Assembly (NCBI GenBank): GCA_051294375.1
Contig: CM119264.1
Span: 17,671,157 to 17,735,156 of the forward strand
From: Paraspadella gotoi
Taxonomy: Eukaryota > Chaetognatha
Direction of reading: 5' to 3'
Length of the DNA: 64,000 nucleotides
Shown: in pieces, positions 14,001-26,206 of the stretch
Layout of the letters: the number at the start of each line of letters is the position of its first letter
Position numbering within the stretch: position 1 is the first letter of the stretch
Translations under genes and position numbers: made by a program
Notes under the pieces: model-generated
Told to the model about the DNA's origin: nothing
Databases searched by the model: none
What the model saw: only the letters and a program-made list of their open reading frames with translations

Positions 14001-15654
14001 CTGTCCGCTTTTTTAATCAGTTTTGTAAACTTGTTAAAGGCCCCAAGGGGCCCATGTGCTAGAGCGCTCGACGGCCGAGTGCTTAAAAACCTCCGATAGC
14101 TCAAAATGACAATGTTTGGTATCGATGTTTTCAATTGGTTGAGCTCGTCAAATTTAACTGCGTGAGAAGAAAATATCAAATAACGAAGTCGAGAGGAGCT
14201 AAGAGTTGACGTAAAATGAGAAACTCCTCTCGAAATGAAAATGAAGAAACGAAAATCAAGTTGAGAGAAAAAATTAATGATCGAGAAGATTTTGCGTCGA
14301 AAACCTAAAAAAAAAAGGAGAGAGAAATGAATTTTAAAAGAGTCGGCGGAGACGCCACTCCTCGTTGGTCGCGACGTCGTCGTCGTCGGAGTATTTGTCG
14401 TCTTTATCATCGTCGATAACGTCGTTTAGCTCATTTATAACGTCATGATCAGTTTCTTTTTCGTCATGGTTTTTATTAAATACTTATCAATGGCGTCTTC
14501 TTATATTTGTCTTAAATTTGTGTTCGTGTTAGCGTTCATTGTCGTCGCCGTTCGTCTTCATTTTTAGTATCATCGTTTTCTTTGACGTCGTTGATGTCGT
14601 CGCCAGCTTCCATTTTAACGTCGTCGTCGTCGTCGTCGTCATCGTCATCTTCGTCATGTTCGTCTTCAACGTCGTCGTCGACGTTTATGTGCGAAGAAAG
14701 AAGGCGACACGCATCGGTGAAAAATTTCGCGCGCGAGAAAAAAAAATTTCACGGTTTCACCTCCGCACGTGTAAATTACATTAAAGTTGCAAACAAAGAA
14801 GAGGAGAAGTAAAGGAGTTGATTGGCAAGACGTCGACGTCGACGACGACGTGGTCTCCACGATCGCCGTTCTAAGCTACTCTTGGAGTTTATTTGTTTGT
14901 TTGTTTTGTTTTTTTTTTTCATTTTATCCCTATTTTTATTCGGTTTCTCTTTGTCTTTTTTTATTTTTTAAAATAAGCAGAGGCGGCCCCTATAATTTTA
15001 GTTTTTAGTTTTCGATTACCGACTTTCTGCCTTGAAAATTGCTCCAGTGCTCAAACTTCTGCCTCCAGGACTTGTATCCTGGCATTGGTGTTTTACTGAA
15101 ATTGTTTTTTGTTTTTTAATAACAATTATTGTGCCTATCTTCTAGTCTGAGCGATGGGTATAAATTTGTTAAACCTTCTGACGAGATGAGATTTAGTGCT
15201 TATTTTTAACCATGAGCGGCAATAGAGATACTGTTATACGGGTTTTTTTATTTTCTTTTCTTATTTTTTTCTCTCTTCTCTCTCTTCATATTATATTTTT
15301 TCTGAAAAAATGCCCGTGAAGCGCTCCGTGAGCTGTCGAGCAGTCGAGTACTTCGTCCAAGAAAATCGCTTATCCTTTTTCGAAGGCAGCCTTCCGAGAC
15401 TCGAAGGCATCAGCCCGCCCGTTTCAACCAGGATGACAAGTAGACCCTCAATCCTCCCTTTGTTGGATACCGGTTAGATTGACGCTATGTCTACGAGCCA
15501 ATTACGGGACAAAGTTAGAATTATTATCTCAACTAATTTAACCCAAGTCGCTTCAATCATTTGCCCCACCATTTTTATCTCGACCACCTCCAGCCTCCCT
15601 ACTCTCACCCCCTTCCCGATGAAGCTCCTCAAACCTTCAAGACCATCTTCCAAC

Positions 15655-15795
15655 CCTTCCCAGTCCGACATCGTTCCCAGTTCCCAGTCCGACATCGTTC
15701 CCAGTTCCCAGTCCGACATCGTTCCCAGTTCCCAGTCCGACATCTTTCCCAGTTCCCAGTCCGACATCGTTCCCAGTTCCCAGTCCGACATCGAT
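15655..15795. repeat. 24-bp minisatellite, about six copies
   Basis: Unit 'ttcccagtccgacatcgttc' plus four bases, period 24, repeated about six times with rare substitutions (one unit has 'ctttc' for 'cgttc'). Because 24 is a multiple of three and the unit lacks stops, several frames on both strands stay open, for example an SQSDIVPS repeat on + and an MSDWELGT repeat on -. Confidence 0.9.
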
Positions 15796-17454
15796 CAAAC
15801 CCTCCCCTTTCCCCCAAAACACATTGAGACTGACGATGCGAAATTTTCGTGGCGCGAGTGACGTCCGCCTCACCGGCGATGCCAGCGACGCCACCGACGC
15901 CAGCGTCGCTATCGCTTTCACTGTCAACTATTTCGTTTCCCCCCGCCAGCGCCCCCTTGGCCTCTTGCCTCCTTATAAAATTCCATTTTTTATCACAAAT
16001 ACCATTTAGTTTTTAATTCAATTCATATCTTGACGACTGACGACGGTCAATTCAAACTTTTTTTTTATTTTCAATAGTTTAAAAAAAAATTTAATCCCGT
16101 CTTCCGTCACCGAGAAAAAAAACAGTAAAAACTGCACCAACTGATTCTTTCTTCCCCCCCTTTCGCACCGAACCTCCTCTTGGCAAAAAGTTTGACGTTT
16201 TTGCGCTTTCCGTCCGGGATTTTGACGTTTTTGCCTTTTTTGCCTTTTTTTGCTTTTCTGATTTTTTTTTCTTTTTCTGGTGGAGATTTTGACATTTTCA
16301 CATCGACGTCTCCATCTGGAGCTCCTTCTCCTCGGGGATTTTCTACGGGTAAAGGAAATGTTTATTTAATATTCATATTTATTTTTCCTCTCATCTCGGC
16401 AAATCCTATTGAGATCGCGCTAACTCGATATTTACAAGTTATAGAATAAGCTAACTCTCACGTTCGTTAAAACTGAAAAGAATTTACATTCAGACCTTGC
16501 CAAACGTTTATGAACTTAATAAGAATACCGTAGCTTATAAAACTATCAATAAACGCGCCGTTTGCAAGATAAGGAACGAGATAATAATCCATTCTTTACC
16601 TACACAACAAAAGTAGAAAGCAACGAGGCGAACCTTAATTTATTCTCTAAGATGAATGCGAAAAAGAAAATTAAAAAAAATTAAAAAGAGAGAAAGAAAT
16701 TCTCGATGGGAGAATAGGTCATGCGCTCGGGGTCTCCAAGTCTGTCTCGTTGTCTCTCGTTCGTCACCTTCCCTAACGCCTTCCACTAAATTCGTAGACG
16801 TTTCTTCGTCCTCGCTGGTGTCTATGGCTTCCACCATTTGGAATCCACACCCTCTAGGGTTTCTCACGTTATTAGTTGTCAATCTAAAGTTTTCCCTGCC
16901 TTGCTTCTCACGGGTCTTTCCGGTTTTTCAATTTCGTTCGACTTTTTCCCATAGTTCACTTTCTTCAACAAATTTTTTTAATAATTTTTATATCAGGTTT
17001 TCTACATTTTTTTAAAATTTACTTTTGTCAAGCTCACCAAGACGATTCTCCGGCCATTCCTGGCCGCCGTGAAAATTACGCAGGTTCATTTTTGGTTCAT
17101 TTTTTTTATTTCTTTAGTTTTTCTTTTGCTTTTCATCATTCCTCATTTCATTCTATCTTTCTACTGACAACGTTTTTACCTGTTTAGTATTATTTACCCA
17201 ATACCCCAATACCCTACCCTACCAACCAGGCCAGTATCTCCAGTAATCACTTTTATTCCCGGTCCCACCTTCAACCACACTCCCGCGGTCCCTCGTCGCG
17301 GTCCTCCACTTTTTTCCACGTTCTTCTTCATTATCCGCGTTCCACCGCGTTCTTCCGCGTTGGCGCTCGTTCTCCCATAACTGTAAAGAAAATTAGGGAA
17401 GGAGCCGAGCGAAGGAAATTAGGCGACGCGGATCTTCCTTCCTTCACTTCCTGT

Positions 17455-17560
17455 TCGCTGGGGCGCGGCGAAGGGCGGCGATGGTGGCGGCGATGGTGGC
17501 GGCGAAGGTGGCGGCGATGCTGGCGGCGATGGCGGCGGCGAAGGTGCCGCGGAGGGAGGA
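17455..17560. repeat. GGCGAT/GGTGGC short tandem repeat
   Basis: Imperfect repeats of 'ggcggcgatggt'-type words over about 100 bp. On the minus strand they encode Pro/Ser simple sequence. No gene is called. Confidence 0.8.
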
Positions 17561-18180
17561 GAAGATGGCAGGGCAGGGTAGCAAAGGTGCAGCAGTAGAG
17601 AACAAAGGGAGGGAGAAATTAAGTTAGGGTAGAAAAATACGATAAAGATGGATGCATGGTTGAATATAATATCTTGAGACTCCACCTTCGTCCACGATGA
17701 GAATTTTCCGATTTTTAATTAAAGCAAATATTCGAAGTTAAAGCCCTGAGACTTTTTGGCGTCTTCGCAACAACTTGATAGTCTTCTGATTTCTTATCTT
17801 ATAAAATTAGAAAATTATAAACACAACAATGAACGAATATTGATATCAAAAAGTGTCGCTATTGATTAAAAGAAAAGTGGAATCATGCTGCTAAAGATTA
17901 TTCTTCTCGTCCGCTCGAGCCTTTCACATGTGATTATTTTCCTATAGTAATTTTCTGGGAACCTCTTGATCCAAGTCATGTACACTGCCTAAGGAAGTCA
18001 AGTCAAAGATATTCCGCTAATGGGGAGGAGAAGCAGCTGGTTGATGGGAAAACGAAAAAGAAAAAAAAACCTCAGGTTTTTATCTCCGCTCGTAAAAAGA
18101 AGTCAAAGCTGTTGTAGCGAACGTCGAGACAAGTAATGGTATTACTAGTATTATAGTATTACTAATACTGTAAGAAATAT

Positions 18181-18214
18181 TCAGTTCGCTGTCGCTGCGA
18201 ACGGGGCGAACTGA
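18181..18214. other. Small perfect hairpin
   Basis: 'tcagttcgc' (18181-18189) is perfectly complementary to 'gcgaactga' (18206-18214), a 9-bp stem around a 16-nt loop. It lies upstream of the kelch gene. No known RNA family was recognised. Confidence 0.5.
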
Positions 18215-18299
18215 GCCACGGCTAGTCGGGAGTGTAGAGTTCATGCGGGTCAAGAGCTAGGCCGCCTCGTACCCGAGCTCTTCGTTCGCAACGATTGAA

Positions 18300-18557
18300 A
18301 TGTCGAACGAACGAGGCCACGACGGCTACCGACAGTCTCGGCAAGAGGCCCGCCATTTCGAGAGTCGCGTCCTTCGTCAATCACGTGACGATATTACCTC
18401 GCGTTACTTTTCTCATTTCGAATCACGGTTTTTCTCAGACTTAGATTCAACGACTTCGGGCCATAACCGTCCCAATAAATATGGAAATGAGTATTTCAAC
18501 CGATCAATGATCATTTCGAAGTTTAAAAAGAAAACTGCTGCGATGATCTCACTTTAG
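18300..18557 (+). CDS. Possible small ORF or upstream exon, unknown
   Basis: An ATG-started frame of 85 codons rich in Arg, Ser, His and Asp (MSNERGHDGYRQSRQ...), ending about 95 bp before the kelch start codon. It is not low-complexity, but no domain or orthologue was recognised and it lies in another frame, so it is not an N-terminal extension. It could be an untranslated leader or chance. Confidence 0.15.
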   Translation: MSNERGHDGYRQSRQEARHFESRVLRQSRDDITSRYFSHFESRFFSDLDSTTSGHNRPNKYGNEYFNRSMIISKFKKKTAAMISL

Positions 18558-18652
18558 TTCTAATCAAGACCCGCATATTCATGTTATATACCCCCGCGTT
18601 TATTTTCTTTGTCAACGACTCGGTCAATTTCTAACGAATTAGCTTTTAATCC

Positions 18653-19038
18653 ATGTCCTCAACAAAAATGAATACCATCCCGCCTTCGCCTCCCGCGCCG
18701 AAGCCACCACGTTTACTGACGACTCTCATCCCATCCCCGGTCTGCCGCGTTTCTCAGTCTCCATCCTCCTCTTCTTCTATTCCTTCTATTCCAACCTCGT
18801 CTATTCCTTCATCCTCGCACTGGCCGGGCGCCCACCGTCACGTGACTTTCGTTTTGAACGACGCCGTCCACGTTTGGGGCGGTCACGGCGTCGGAGGTCT
18901 CTTGGATCCGCGGTTCGTTTGGAGACTCAACCATCAGGAGGCGATGGAAATGGAAACTACTAGGTTGTCTTGTGAAGAAAAAAATGAGAGGGCAAGGAAA
19001 TAATTTGAAGTTTTACTTCTCTCACATCACTCTCGAGA

Positions 19039-19080
<42 letters not shown>

Positions 19081-19101
19081 TCTCTCTCTCTCTCTCTCTC
19101 A

Positions 19102-19140
<39 letters not shown>

Positions 19141-19179
19141 CATTCTCTCATTCTCTCTCTTTCACTCTCTTAATCTCTC

Positions 19180-19236
<57 letters not shown>

Positions 19237-20567
19237 ATTTCTCTCATTCTCTCTCTTTCAGTCTTCTTAACTCTCTCTCTCTCTCTCTCTCTACAGAAGT
19301 TGTTGTTTTCCTTCCTCCTCTTCCTCTCTCTGGACCCGAATTCTCACACGTGGCGCCGTTCCCTCCGGCGCCATCGACGCTGCCGCCGTCGTCGTCGCTG
19401 GCGCCGCTTTCGTCTTCGGCGGCCAAAATCTCTTCGGCTACCACGATCCCCCGGCGTTGCAGCGTTTCTCGGCGTTCACGCGACGCTGGAAGGACGTGAC
19501 GCCGCGAGACGGCGCGACGCCGCGGGGAAGGTTTGGCTGTTGTGGTTGTTGTTGTCTCTTTTGGGCGACCAATCATCGTCGACCATTCTCAGGATCGGTG
19601 CCGTCGCCTGGACCGACGGCGTGGACGTCTTCTTCTTCGGCGGGCGCCTCGGGACGCGGGCGTCGCCGTTTCAACCGTCGCCTCCCGTCATGGGATTGAC
19701 CAATGAGACGCTTCGATTTGAATTCGCTTCGTCTCGTTGGACGGAGGCTTCGTCGGCGGGGCGTCGACCGCCACCGAGACGCCACGCGGGATGCGCGGTG
19801 GTGGCGAAGAAAGCCATCGTTTTCGGAGGGAAGGGGGCAGTGGGCGGCGGCAGCGATGAGGGCGGCAGCGAGGGAGAGACTTATCTCGACGATCTCTGGT
19901 GCTTCGATCTCGAGACTTTCACTTGGACGATGATAGAAGTGAATTTCAGTAGGTTTTTTTTGTTTTTCCTTAACTATACTTACAGGGTCTTGCTACGTTT
20001 GTTGTAAGTAAGAATGGTGGAGGACCCACCATGGCCGGTCAAAAGCCATGAGCAAGATACGTAGCTTATTTACATAATGAATAAATAGATAATTTTTATA
20101 ATGTTTGCAACAATTTTATAAATAAATTACAAATACCACTTTCTTCAGCCGTCCGTCCTCCCCCGACAGACAGATGCAGTCTCACCCCACTGACGCAACA
20201 GCACCTCATTTTGGTGGGCGGTGCCAACGTCGTAGGGTGGAGTCGTTGCATCTGGATCCTCGACATCGCGACGAACACTTGGAAGAAATATCCCAGCGCC
20301 GTTCCGGATCTGCGTAACGGAGATAAGCGGACGGTAGATAAAACATTAAACATTAAACAAGTCAACGATGAAGCCGAAGATGAAACGGAAGATGTCACTG
20401 GCGCCAGACCGATTTACGCACACGGTGCGGCGCTGAACGATGGTATAGTCTTCCTTGTTGGCGGACTGCGGGTCGACGCCCTTTCCGACGCCGTCGTCGC
20501 GTTCGAAATTGGGGCGAAATCGACGATGCCATCGGAAATCGGATCCGGGAAAAATTGGATCAAGTGA
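18653..20567 (+). CDS. Kelch-repeat beta-propeller protein (KLHDC1/2-like)
   Basis: Four exons: 18653-18963, 19297-19530, 19593-19948 and 20149-20567. All junctions are GT-AG (phases 2, 2, 1) and the total is 1320 nt, giving 439 aa. At least six kelch blades show the hydrophobic-GG signature: VHVWGG, AAFVFGG, VFFFGG, AIVFGG, LILVGG and IVFLVGG, most followed by the W of the next strand (RRWKDV, FTWTMIE, NTWKKYP). The N-terminal 60 residues are Pro/Ser-rich. Blade spacing and the 'YLDDLWCFDLETFTWT' segment resemble KLHDC1/2, which in vertebrates are substrate receptors of CUL2 E3 ligases; I infer only the fold, not the substrate. Intron 1 is almost entirely CT repeat, intron 2 is 62 bp, and intron 3 holds a dispersed repeat copy. 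No BTB or BACK domain is present. The splice model is strong, the subfamily call moderate. Confidence 0.85.
19040..19295 (+). repeat. (CT)n-rich intron 1 of the kelch gene
   Basis: Nearly pure CT repeat from about 19040 to the acceptor 'ctctacag' (ends 19296). It acts as an extended polypyrimidine tract and fills most of the 333-bp intron. Confidence 0.9.
19980..20100 (+). repeat. Diverged copy of dispersed repeat family A, in kelch intron 3
   Basis: Aligns along its length with the copy at 54950-55155. Shared words include 'cagggtcttgcta'/'cagggactgcta', 'tggtggaggacc'/'tgatggaggcct', 'gcaagata' and 'gataatttttata'. It occupies most of the 200-bp intron. Confidence 0.7.
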
Positions 20568-23500
20568 AATCACGTGACAAAGGACGGAGGCGGAGATAAT
20601 GAAGTTGATTAGTAAAACGAGAAAATTATATTTTAATGGAAAAAAAATTGAAGATATGTCATTGGGGGGATTAAACGATTAGGAATTTTTTTAAATTTAA
20701 AAGAGATTATATATATTAAGAGAATACGAATTTTTTTTTTTCACATGACTGTTATTTAACCTCTCAAGCAGTGGTGAAGAAAGTGAAGGTCAGCGTCGTT
20801 CCTTAGATTCCTGAAATCAAATCGAGAACTCCATTGTGACTAACTGTATGGCTGTTTTTATATCTTTATTTTGATTAGAACAAATTAACTAAAATAATAA
20901 AAATAATAATAATTTTTAAAGGCTAAATCTGGTTGACGTTTCATCGACATTTTTACTCGTCCTCGTCATCTTCGAACGTGAGGCAAGAGACCGACGTCGC
21001 CCAAGGTTATATATCGATTCATGATAAGCCACTCTTCCCCCCCACCCCCAAACCCGCGGCTCCTTTTCCAATTCGCGTCTGACGTTATTGAACGTTTTGA
21101 GTTATCGGGCGAGGTTCCGTCAGCGAGGCCCAAGGTAACGACTAACGAGGTGACCGATATCTTTATGGGGGGAGGAATTAGCCCCTCGATTTTGTAACGC
21201 GTTCTCTCTACAGAAGGAAAGGAGTGAGAGTTGTCAATAGTATTGATTAATGATCATGGGGTCAACGACACAACGGGCTCACGGTGCAGGCAGGAGAAAC
21301 GAGTTGACCGTTGAATAAGTCTTAGTTTGTCGTGACGTCGTCGTTTAAATCGATATTAACCTGGATTCGCTATGGATTTCGAAGCTTCGCTCTTTGCATT
21401 GACGACGACGACGACAACGACGGCCTCATCTCCATTTATTTTCCTTTCTCGTCGCTTCTCTCTACGGAATCTAAATCCTTACCTGCTAATTTTTAACTCT
21501 GCTGAACAGGGGATCGTATCAGTATCTTTTGATATCTCCGAGTTCCACTAAAACCATTACGTTCACATTTCAATTTTTGTGGCATTCTCCATTGAATTCT
21601 CTCCCATCTTACGTTCGTTCACCCACGTGTTTGCCATTATAATTTTATATAATATTTTTATTTTCGCGTTCGTAATTTCGTACTTTCCTAATTCCCTTTT
21701 TTTTTCGCGCTCGACTAATCTCATTGACCTTTTCTAAGAAATGTGTTCCCCCATCGTCTGTCCTTTTTCTCATCTTCTTATTTTCACATTTTTTGCATCT
21801 CTTCTCCATCTCATCGTCGTTGCTTTTCGGCATCGCTAGCCCCCCTTTTCACACATTGCGCAGGTCACCATCGATTTCACCTCGGAATAAGAAATGGATA
21901 CAAGCGACGAAAAAAGTATTATAACTTATTTAATTGAACAAGCAACGATTAACAACAACATTATTTTTTAGACAGAGTAAGTATATCGAAAACAACACGT
22001 TCGCGATGGCTTAAACCTCCCGAGTCCATGCCCTTCTCAACCGCTTTCTTGCCTCTCATTATCATTTCACCCGCCTCTTTTCTCGTCCTTTTCCTCCACC
22101 TCCCTCTCTTCTCACCCCGGTCCTCCTCCTCCCTTTGGCTCTCATCTTTGATGGATCCTTGACAGACGTTTGATCCGCTCACAAGCCTGACTTCCCGGAC
22201 GAGCATCGCTTTGGAATCGTTTCGAAGGAGGCGAAGAGCAAAGAAAAAAAAAAGTAGAATGGTTTGAGTTTAGGGAATTCGAAGACAGGTCTACTAATTA
22301 TTGGGGAATGGAGATACATTGGTTAAAACTTACCGAGATAGAAAGGGGCGTACTCAAAGTTTTTTTGGCGAGAGGCCGTCAAAAATTATTCACCGCCAAA
22401 TAGTCATGAATTTATAGAATGTAATTAAAATAATAATAGTTCTAACCTCAGTAACTAATTTTTATCACTTTCATCATGAAAAGAGCACGAAAAAAAATTG
22501 GAACGAACATGTTAAAATCTTTCTCTGGGATTTTTATCCTTTTCTCCCTGCAACCCCTTTTCCGCCCTCTCCGGAAAAATAAAAACGTTTTTCGCGATGC
22601 CAAAAAAAAAAAAAAAAAACCGCTGAGAGAAATTCTAATGCCGTCTTCAATTTGAAAGCCTCTCTGCCTCTGGATGTTTTTTGATGACGCGGTGTCGTCG
22701 TCAACGGCAACGCCGCCTGCCAACTCCCTGCCTACCCACTTTTTTAACGCGTTTTCCGCTCCCTCCTGCCACCCTCCGGCTCTGACTGCTTCCCCTAATT
22801 CGTGGCAATTCGCCAACATCCCTCCCCACCGAAAATGCAAAGAAACCAAAATTGAAAAAAAAAAAAAAAATAAGTTGGTTTCTCGAATTAACCTCGACTT
22901 GATGCCGCCGAAGAAGAGAAAGAGGAGAGCTGGAGGGAAAAGAGAAGAGGCAAAAAGAAAAAGGTTGAAAGGGGGAAAGGTGAAAGGAAGTATGAGAAAA
23001 TCGCAAGAGGGCGAGAAGAATCGAGTGCGATAATGTCAATACTAACCTGAACCGTATTAAGTACCATGTTCTATTATTTACAGCAATGGTATATATATAT
23101 AATTATATTTACTATATATATCTTAGCTTTCTTCTCTCCTTTACTTATCTCTCCACTCATTTTTTAATTCACCATTCCACTTCTCTCCCGATTCGCACCT
23201 CGACCTCCTTAATCCTTTTCCGAAATATGCATAATTTTTCTTCTTTTACAGCACGAATCGTCGAATCCTTCGAGGGTTTTCTCGGCTGCGCTTTAACCTC
23301 CTCTTTATCACGGTGTCGTCGTCTTTATAGTCTTCGTCACTGTCGTCAATTTTTACTTCCGTCAAGGTCATCATTTTTAAACGGTTTTTTTTAGTTAAGG
23401 CAAGACAAAAAAAAATTTTAAGTTAAATACTAGTCCGCACACATTTTTCTGTGTTGTCATCAAAAACAATGCCGGGCACCAAAAAATTAAAACTCGCATC

Positions 23501-24267
23501 TTCAAACTGATGCTCTTGTTTCCCCCAATAACCCCATCCTCTCTACTGCCAGCGTATTCGACATCATCATCGCCTCACGAGAATTTATTCTAAAAACGGA
23601 ATTTAAAGACGTAATGAGTGTCGCCATCTTTTCCTCCTTTCATCCATCCAAAGTTGGCTTCGAAAAGAGACAAGAAAAATAAAAAACTCTCTTGCGTTTT
23701 CTCTTTATCTCTATCCCTCCCGAAACATCCCGCCCGGCCGTCCGGGCATGTGCCAAAAAATACGGCGCCGACGTCACAAATCCGGCAATTTCTCTCTCCT
23801 TTTTCGCATGTTCCCTCTTAGACGGTACATTGTAAGGCTACTATTATAACAAGTAAAATCTCAATTTTGCATTGCCCTTTCTATTCAAAATATTATAATT
23901 ATATCTCGCTTTTATCACTCTAGAAATGAATAATTTTAAAACATTCATATACAATATTTAACTCACTATGGTATAGTCAAATTCGAAAATTTCCATTTTT
24001 TCACTGGCGGCGTCTCGATCTTCTTTCTAATTGATTTTATTGACGCTGAAATTTTCGTTCTTTTCGGCCCGTCGTTTAACTCGCAAACCTTTCAAACGAG
24101 AGGAAGTGTGTCGAAGCTCTACTTTTCCTAAGCTCAGTTAAATGCGTTCTTATTTAAACACATGCCGGCCAAATAAACAAACCAACTTATTAAACAAAGT
24201 AATAATAAAACTAATTTGACTAAGGGATACTTATTACTTAATTTTGATTTCTTTCCCTATTTTTTAG
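20568..24267. other. Gene-free DNA between kelch gene and repeats
   Basis: No supported exon. Contents: an (ATT/AAT) run near 20895, GAC tract at about 21398-21425, poly-A runs at about 22603 and 22857, and Arg/Lys- or Ser-rich simple frames at 22448-23039. Nothing resembles a tRNA or a known domain. Confidence 0.5.
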
Positions 24268-24280
24268 CCGGATCTGCGTA

Positions 24281-24495
24281 CAGCAGATTCCGTCTCTATA
24301 ATTCACGTTTTTGGGTCCGTCGTTCCGCCCCCCCCCAATCTTATCGGCAAGTCCCTTAAATCGATGTCCGTCCCTCCCCCCTTAGATTTGAAGGCCAATT
24401 ACGCATGAATAGGTGGGGCGATTGACTATCATCGCATCAATGACTATAACCAAATCTATTATCGTGAGCAGATTCGGCATTGTTTGCTGAAAATT
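24281..24495 (+). repeat. Internally deleted copy of dispersed repeat family C
   Basis: The left end ('cagcagattccg', 'ataattca', 'gggtccgtc', 'gatgtccgtcc') matches 49551-49740, and the right end ('cagattcggcattgtttg') matches 50857-50874. The roughly 1.1 kb between them in the longer copy is missing here, so this looks like a deletion derivative. Confidence 0.65.
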
Positions 24496-24500
24496 GCTGG

Positions 24501-24785
24501 ACCTTAGCTACCAACGGTCGATTTGTTAATCCATTGATTTTTGTTTTTCCTCTAGCGTTGAGTCTCAGTTTGCGTAGTAATACAATTTTTTGTTAAGTTT
24601 TATTAAAAAAATTAAATTTCTGACATGTTTCGGCTTCAACGTAAGCCTTCATCAGCGCAAAAACGCAAAAACTCTCTTTCTCTCTTTCTTCCAACTTCAA
24701 AGTCTAAAAAAAATTTTTGACAAATCAATTCGTTTTTGCGCTTTACTTCTTAATAAAACTCGTATGTAAACAATTCATTTTTTAC
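24501..24785. repeat. Foldback repeat family B, copy 1 (one arm shortened)
   Basis: Starts with 'accttagctaccaacggtc', as does copy 2 about 561 bp downstream. The left arm holds 'gacatgtttcggcttcaac...gccttcatcagcgcaaaaacg'. The right arm (about 24718-24785) is its inverse but lacks about 45 bp of the middle. Confidence 0.7.
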
Positions 24786-25061
24786 CTCAAACTAATAACG
24801 CAATACAATTTTTTTGAAAAATATTTATATTTTATAATTTTTAAATTTATCGTATTCTCAATTAGTTATATACGAACATAAACGTTAAGTAATTATCAAA
24901 CTAATAAAATGATGAAATGAGTTATAACAACTCTTTTCATTTCACTTGCATTGAAATCCATTTAAGTCTTACGTTTTCGATCAAATAACTAATAAGTAAT
25001 AAAGAATGATCCGCCTTAATAAAGAAAATTAGGCTAACTATACTATTCGACGTCCGCAACC

Positions 25062-25500
25062 AACCTTAGCTTCCACCGGTCGGTGCTTTGTTTTTGTTTT
25101 CCCTCGAGCGTTGAGTCTCACTTTGCGCAATAATATACATTACTTTATTTTATAATTTTATAATAAATAATTGTTTTAAATTTATTTTAATTATTATTTT
25201 TATATTTCAGGTAAAAAATGAATTGTTTGTTTACGTACGAGTTTTATAAAGAAATAAATTTTGGACATGTTTCAGCTTCAATGACAATGTAAGCCTTAAT
25301 CAGCGCAAAAACGAATTGAATTGTAAAACAAATATTTTTACTGACTCTTTCTCTCTTCAAACTTTTCAATCTGTGAAAATATTTTTTTTTACAAATCAAT
25401 TCGTTTTTACGCTGTTGAAGGTATACATCGAAGCCGAAAAATGTCCAAAATTTATGACTTGTTTCTTAATAAAATTCGTTGTACATAAACAAGGAAAAAC
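25062..25500. repeat. Foldback repeat family B, copy 2 (about 105-bp inverted arms)
   Basis: The left arm, about 25226-25328, is an imperfect inverse of the right arm, about 25387-25490, with a spacer of about 58 bp. Matching words on the two arms: 'ttgtttacgtac'/'gtacataaacaa', 'ttttggacatg'/'atgtccaaaat', and 'cgcaaaaacgaattga'/'tcaattcgtttttacg'. It looks like a foldback or MITE-type element. No open frame of transposase type. Confidence 0.75.
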
Positions 25501-26015
25501 AATATTTTTGTATTACATTTTTTAAACGGTTTGCAAAAATAAGCCGAAATTGCCCTCGAGAAATCAGACGAGATGCAATCTTCTTTTCCGATGCCTAATT
25601 ATTTAAAAGTGATGACGTATAAAAAAAATTAAACTCGGTCAAGAAATTAATTTAAAGTGGTGGTAAAAAAGAAAAACAATTCGAGGACCCATGACCAAGT
25701 ACACAGAATGAAAAAAAGATTCCGAAAAAGTCTTCTGCGTGCTGGGTTCGGCGATTTAAGGGCCATCGACGTCAACGCCAAGGTTAAACTCATGAACCAA
25801 GTCGAGGGGATTGTGTTAGGAATAGTAGCGGAAGGGAGCTTAATGGAGAGTTGCTAGTAGAAAATCATATTAATAAACTGGGGAGTAGAGACGGTTAGAT
25901 CATAGACGTAGCTTCTGTCATCAATTATTTTACGTGTATTTGTATAATAACTTTACACGAATATAAGCATTTATTGTCTATTTATACCTTCTGCATCCTA
26001 TTTTTTATTGATATG

Positions 26016-26206
26016 AAATTGGTACAACCAATATAAAAATTATCTATTCATTTAATAAATAAGCTATCTTGCCCCTGACTTTGGTGGTTTAAGGCCTCCA
26101 TCACTCTTACAAGATAATGACATAGCAAGTCCCTGCAAACTTTCAATCAAGACTCTCTCACAGTCTCATTTATTCACTCCCAGTGTATCTGGCTTCCCTA
26201 TCAATG
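26016..26206 (-). repeat. Dispersed repeat family A, near-full copy
   Basis: About 190 bp, the reverse complement of 54950-55155 with roughly 90 percent identity by eye. The 3' end (here at 26016) carries 'ggttgtaccaatttcat', which is the part retained in all truncated copies. Confidence 0.85.

Larger units (their letters stand above)
11067..18299. other. Gene-free, repeat-rich DNA
   Basis: Nothing here could be supported as an exon. It holds GTC/GAC trinucleotide clusters (about 13855-13900, 14365-14420, 14610-14695, 14828-14853), short imperfect repeats of 'aaatgtcggtcgattgtctt' (about 13356-13410), a 24-bp minisatellite (15655-15795, listed separately) and a GGC-rich repeat (17455-17560, listed separately). 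The frame at 16640-16882 (-) is of normal complexity but unrecognised. Confidence 0.5.

Noticed and set aside
13976-14784. Frames rich in Val or Ser over GTC/GAC repeats
   Set aside because: Trinucleotide repeat translations.
15474-15927. Overlapping repeat peptides (MSDWELGT, DVGLGTGN, SQSDIVPS)
   Set aside because: All arise from one 24-bp minisatellite; no reason to prefer one strand.
16640-16882. Minus-strand 80-codon frame containing MVEAIDTSEDEETS
   Set aside because: Normal complexity but no family recognised and no clear splice partners; left uncalled.
20945-21005. Minus-strand acidic C-terminus-like peptide LTFEDDEDE before a stop
   Set aside because: An in-frame stop lies just upstream and there is no acceptor site.
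25657-25857. 66-codon frame of normal complexity
   Set aside because: No ATG at its start (GTG), no homology recognised, and it sits among repeats.
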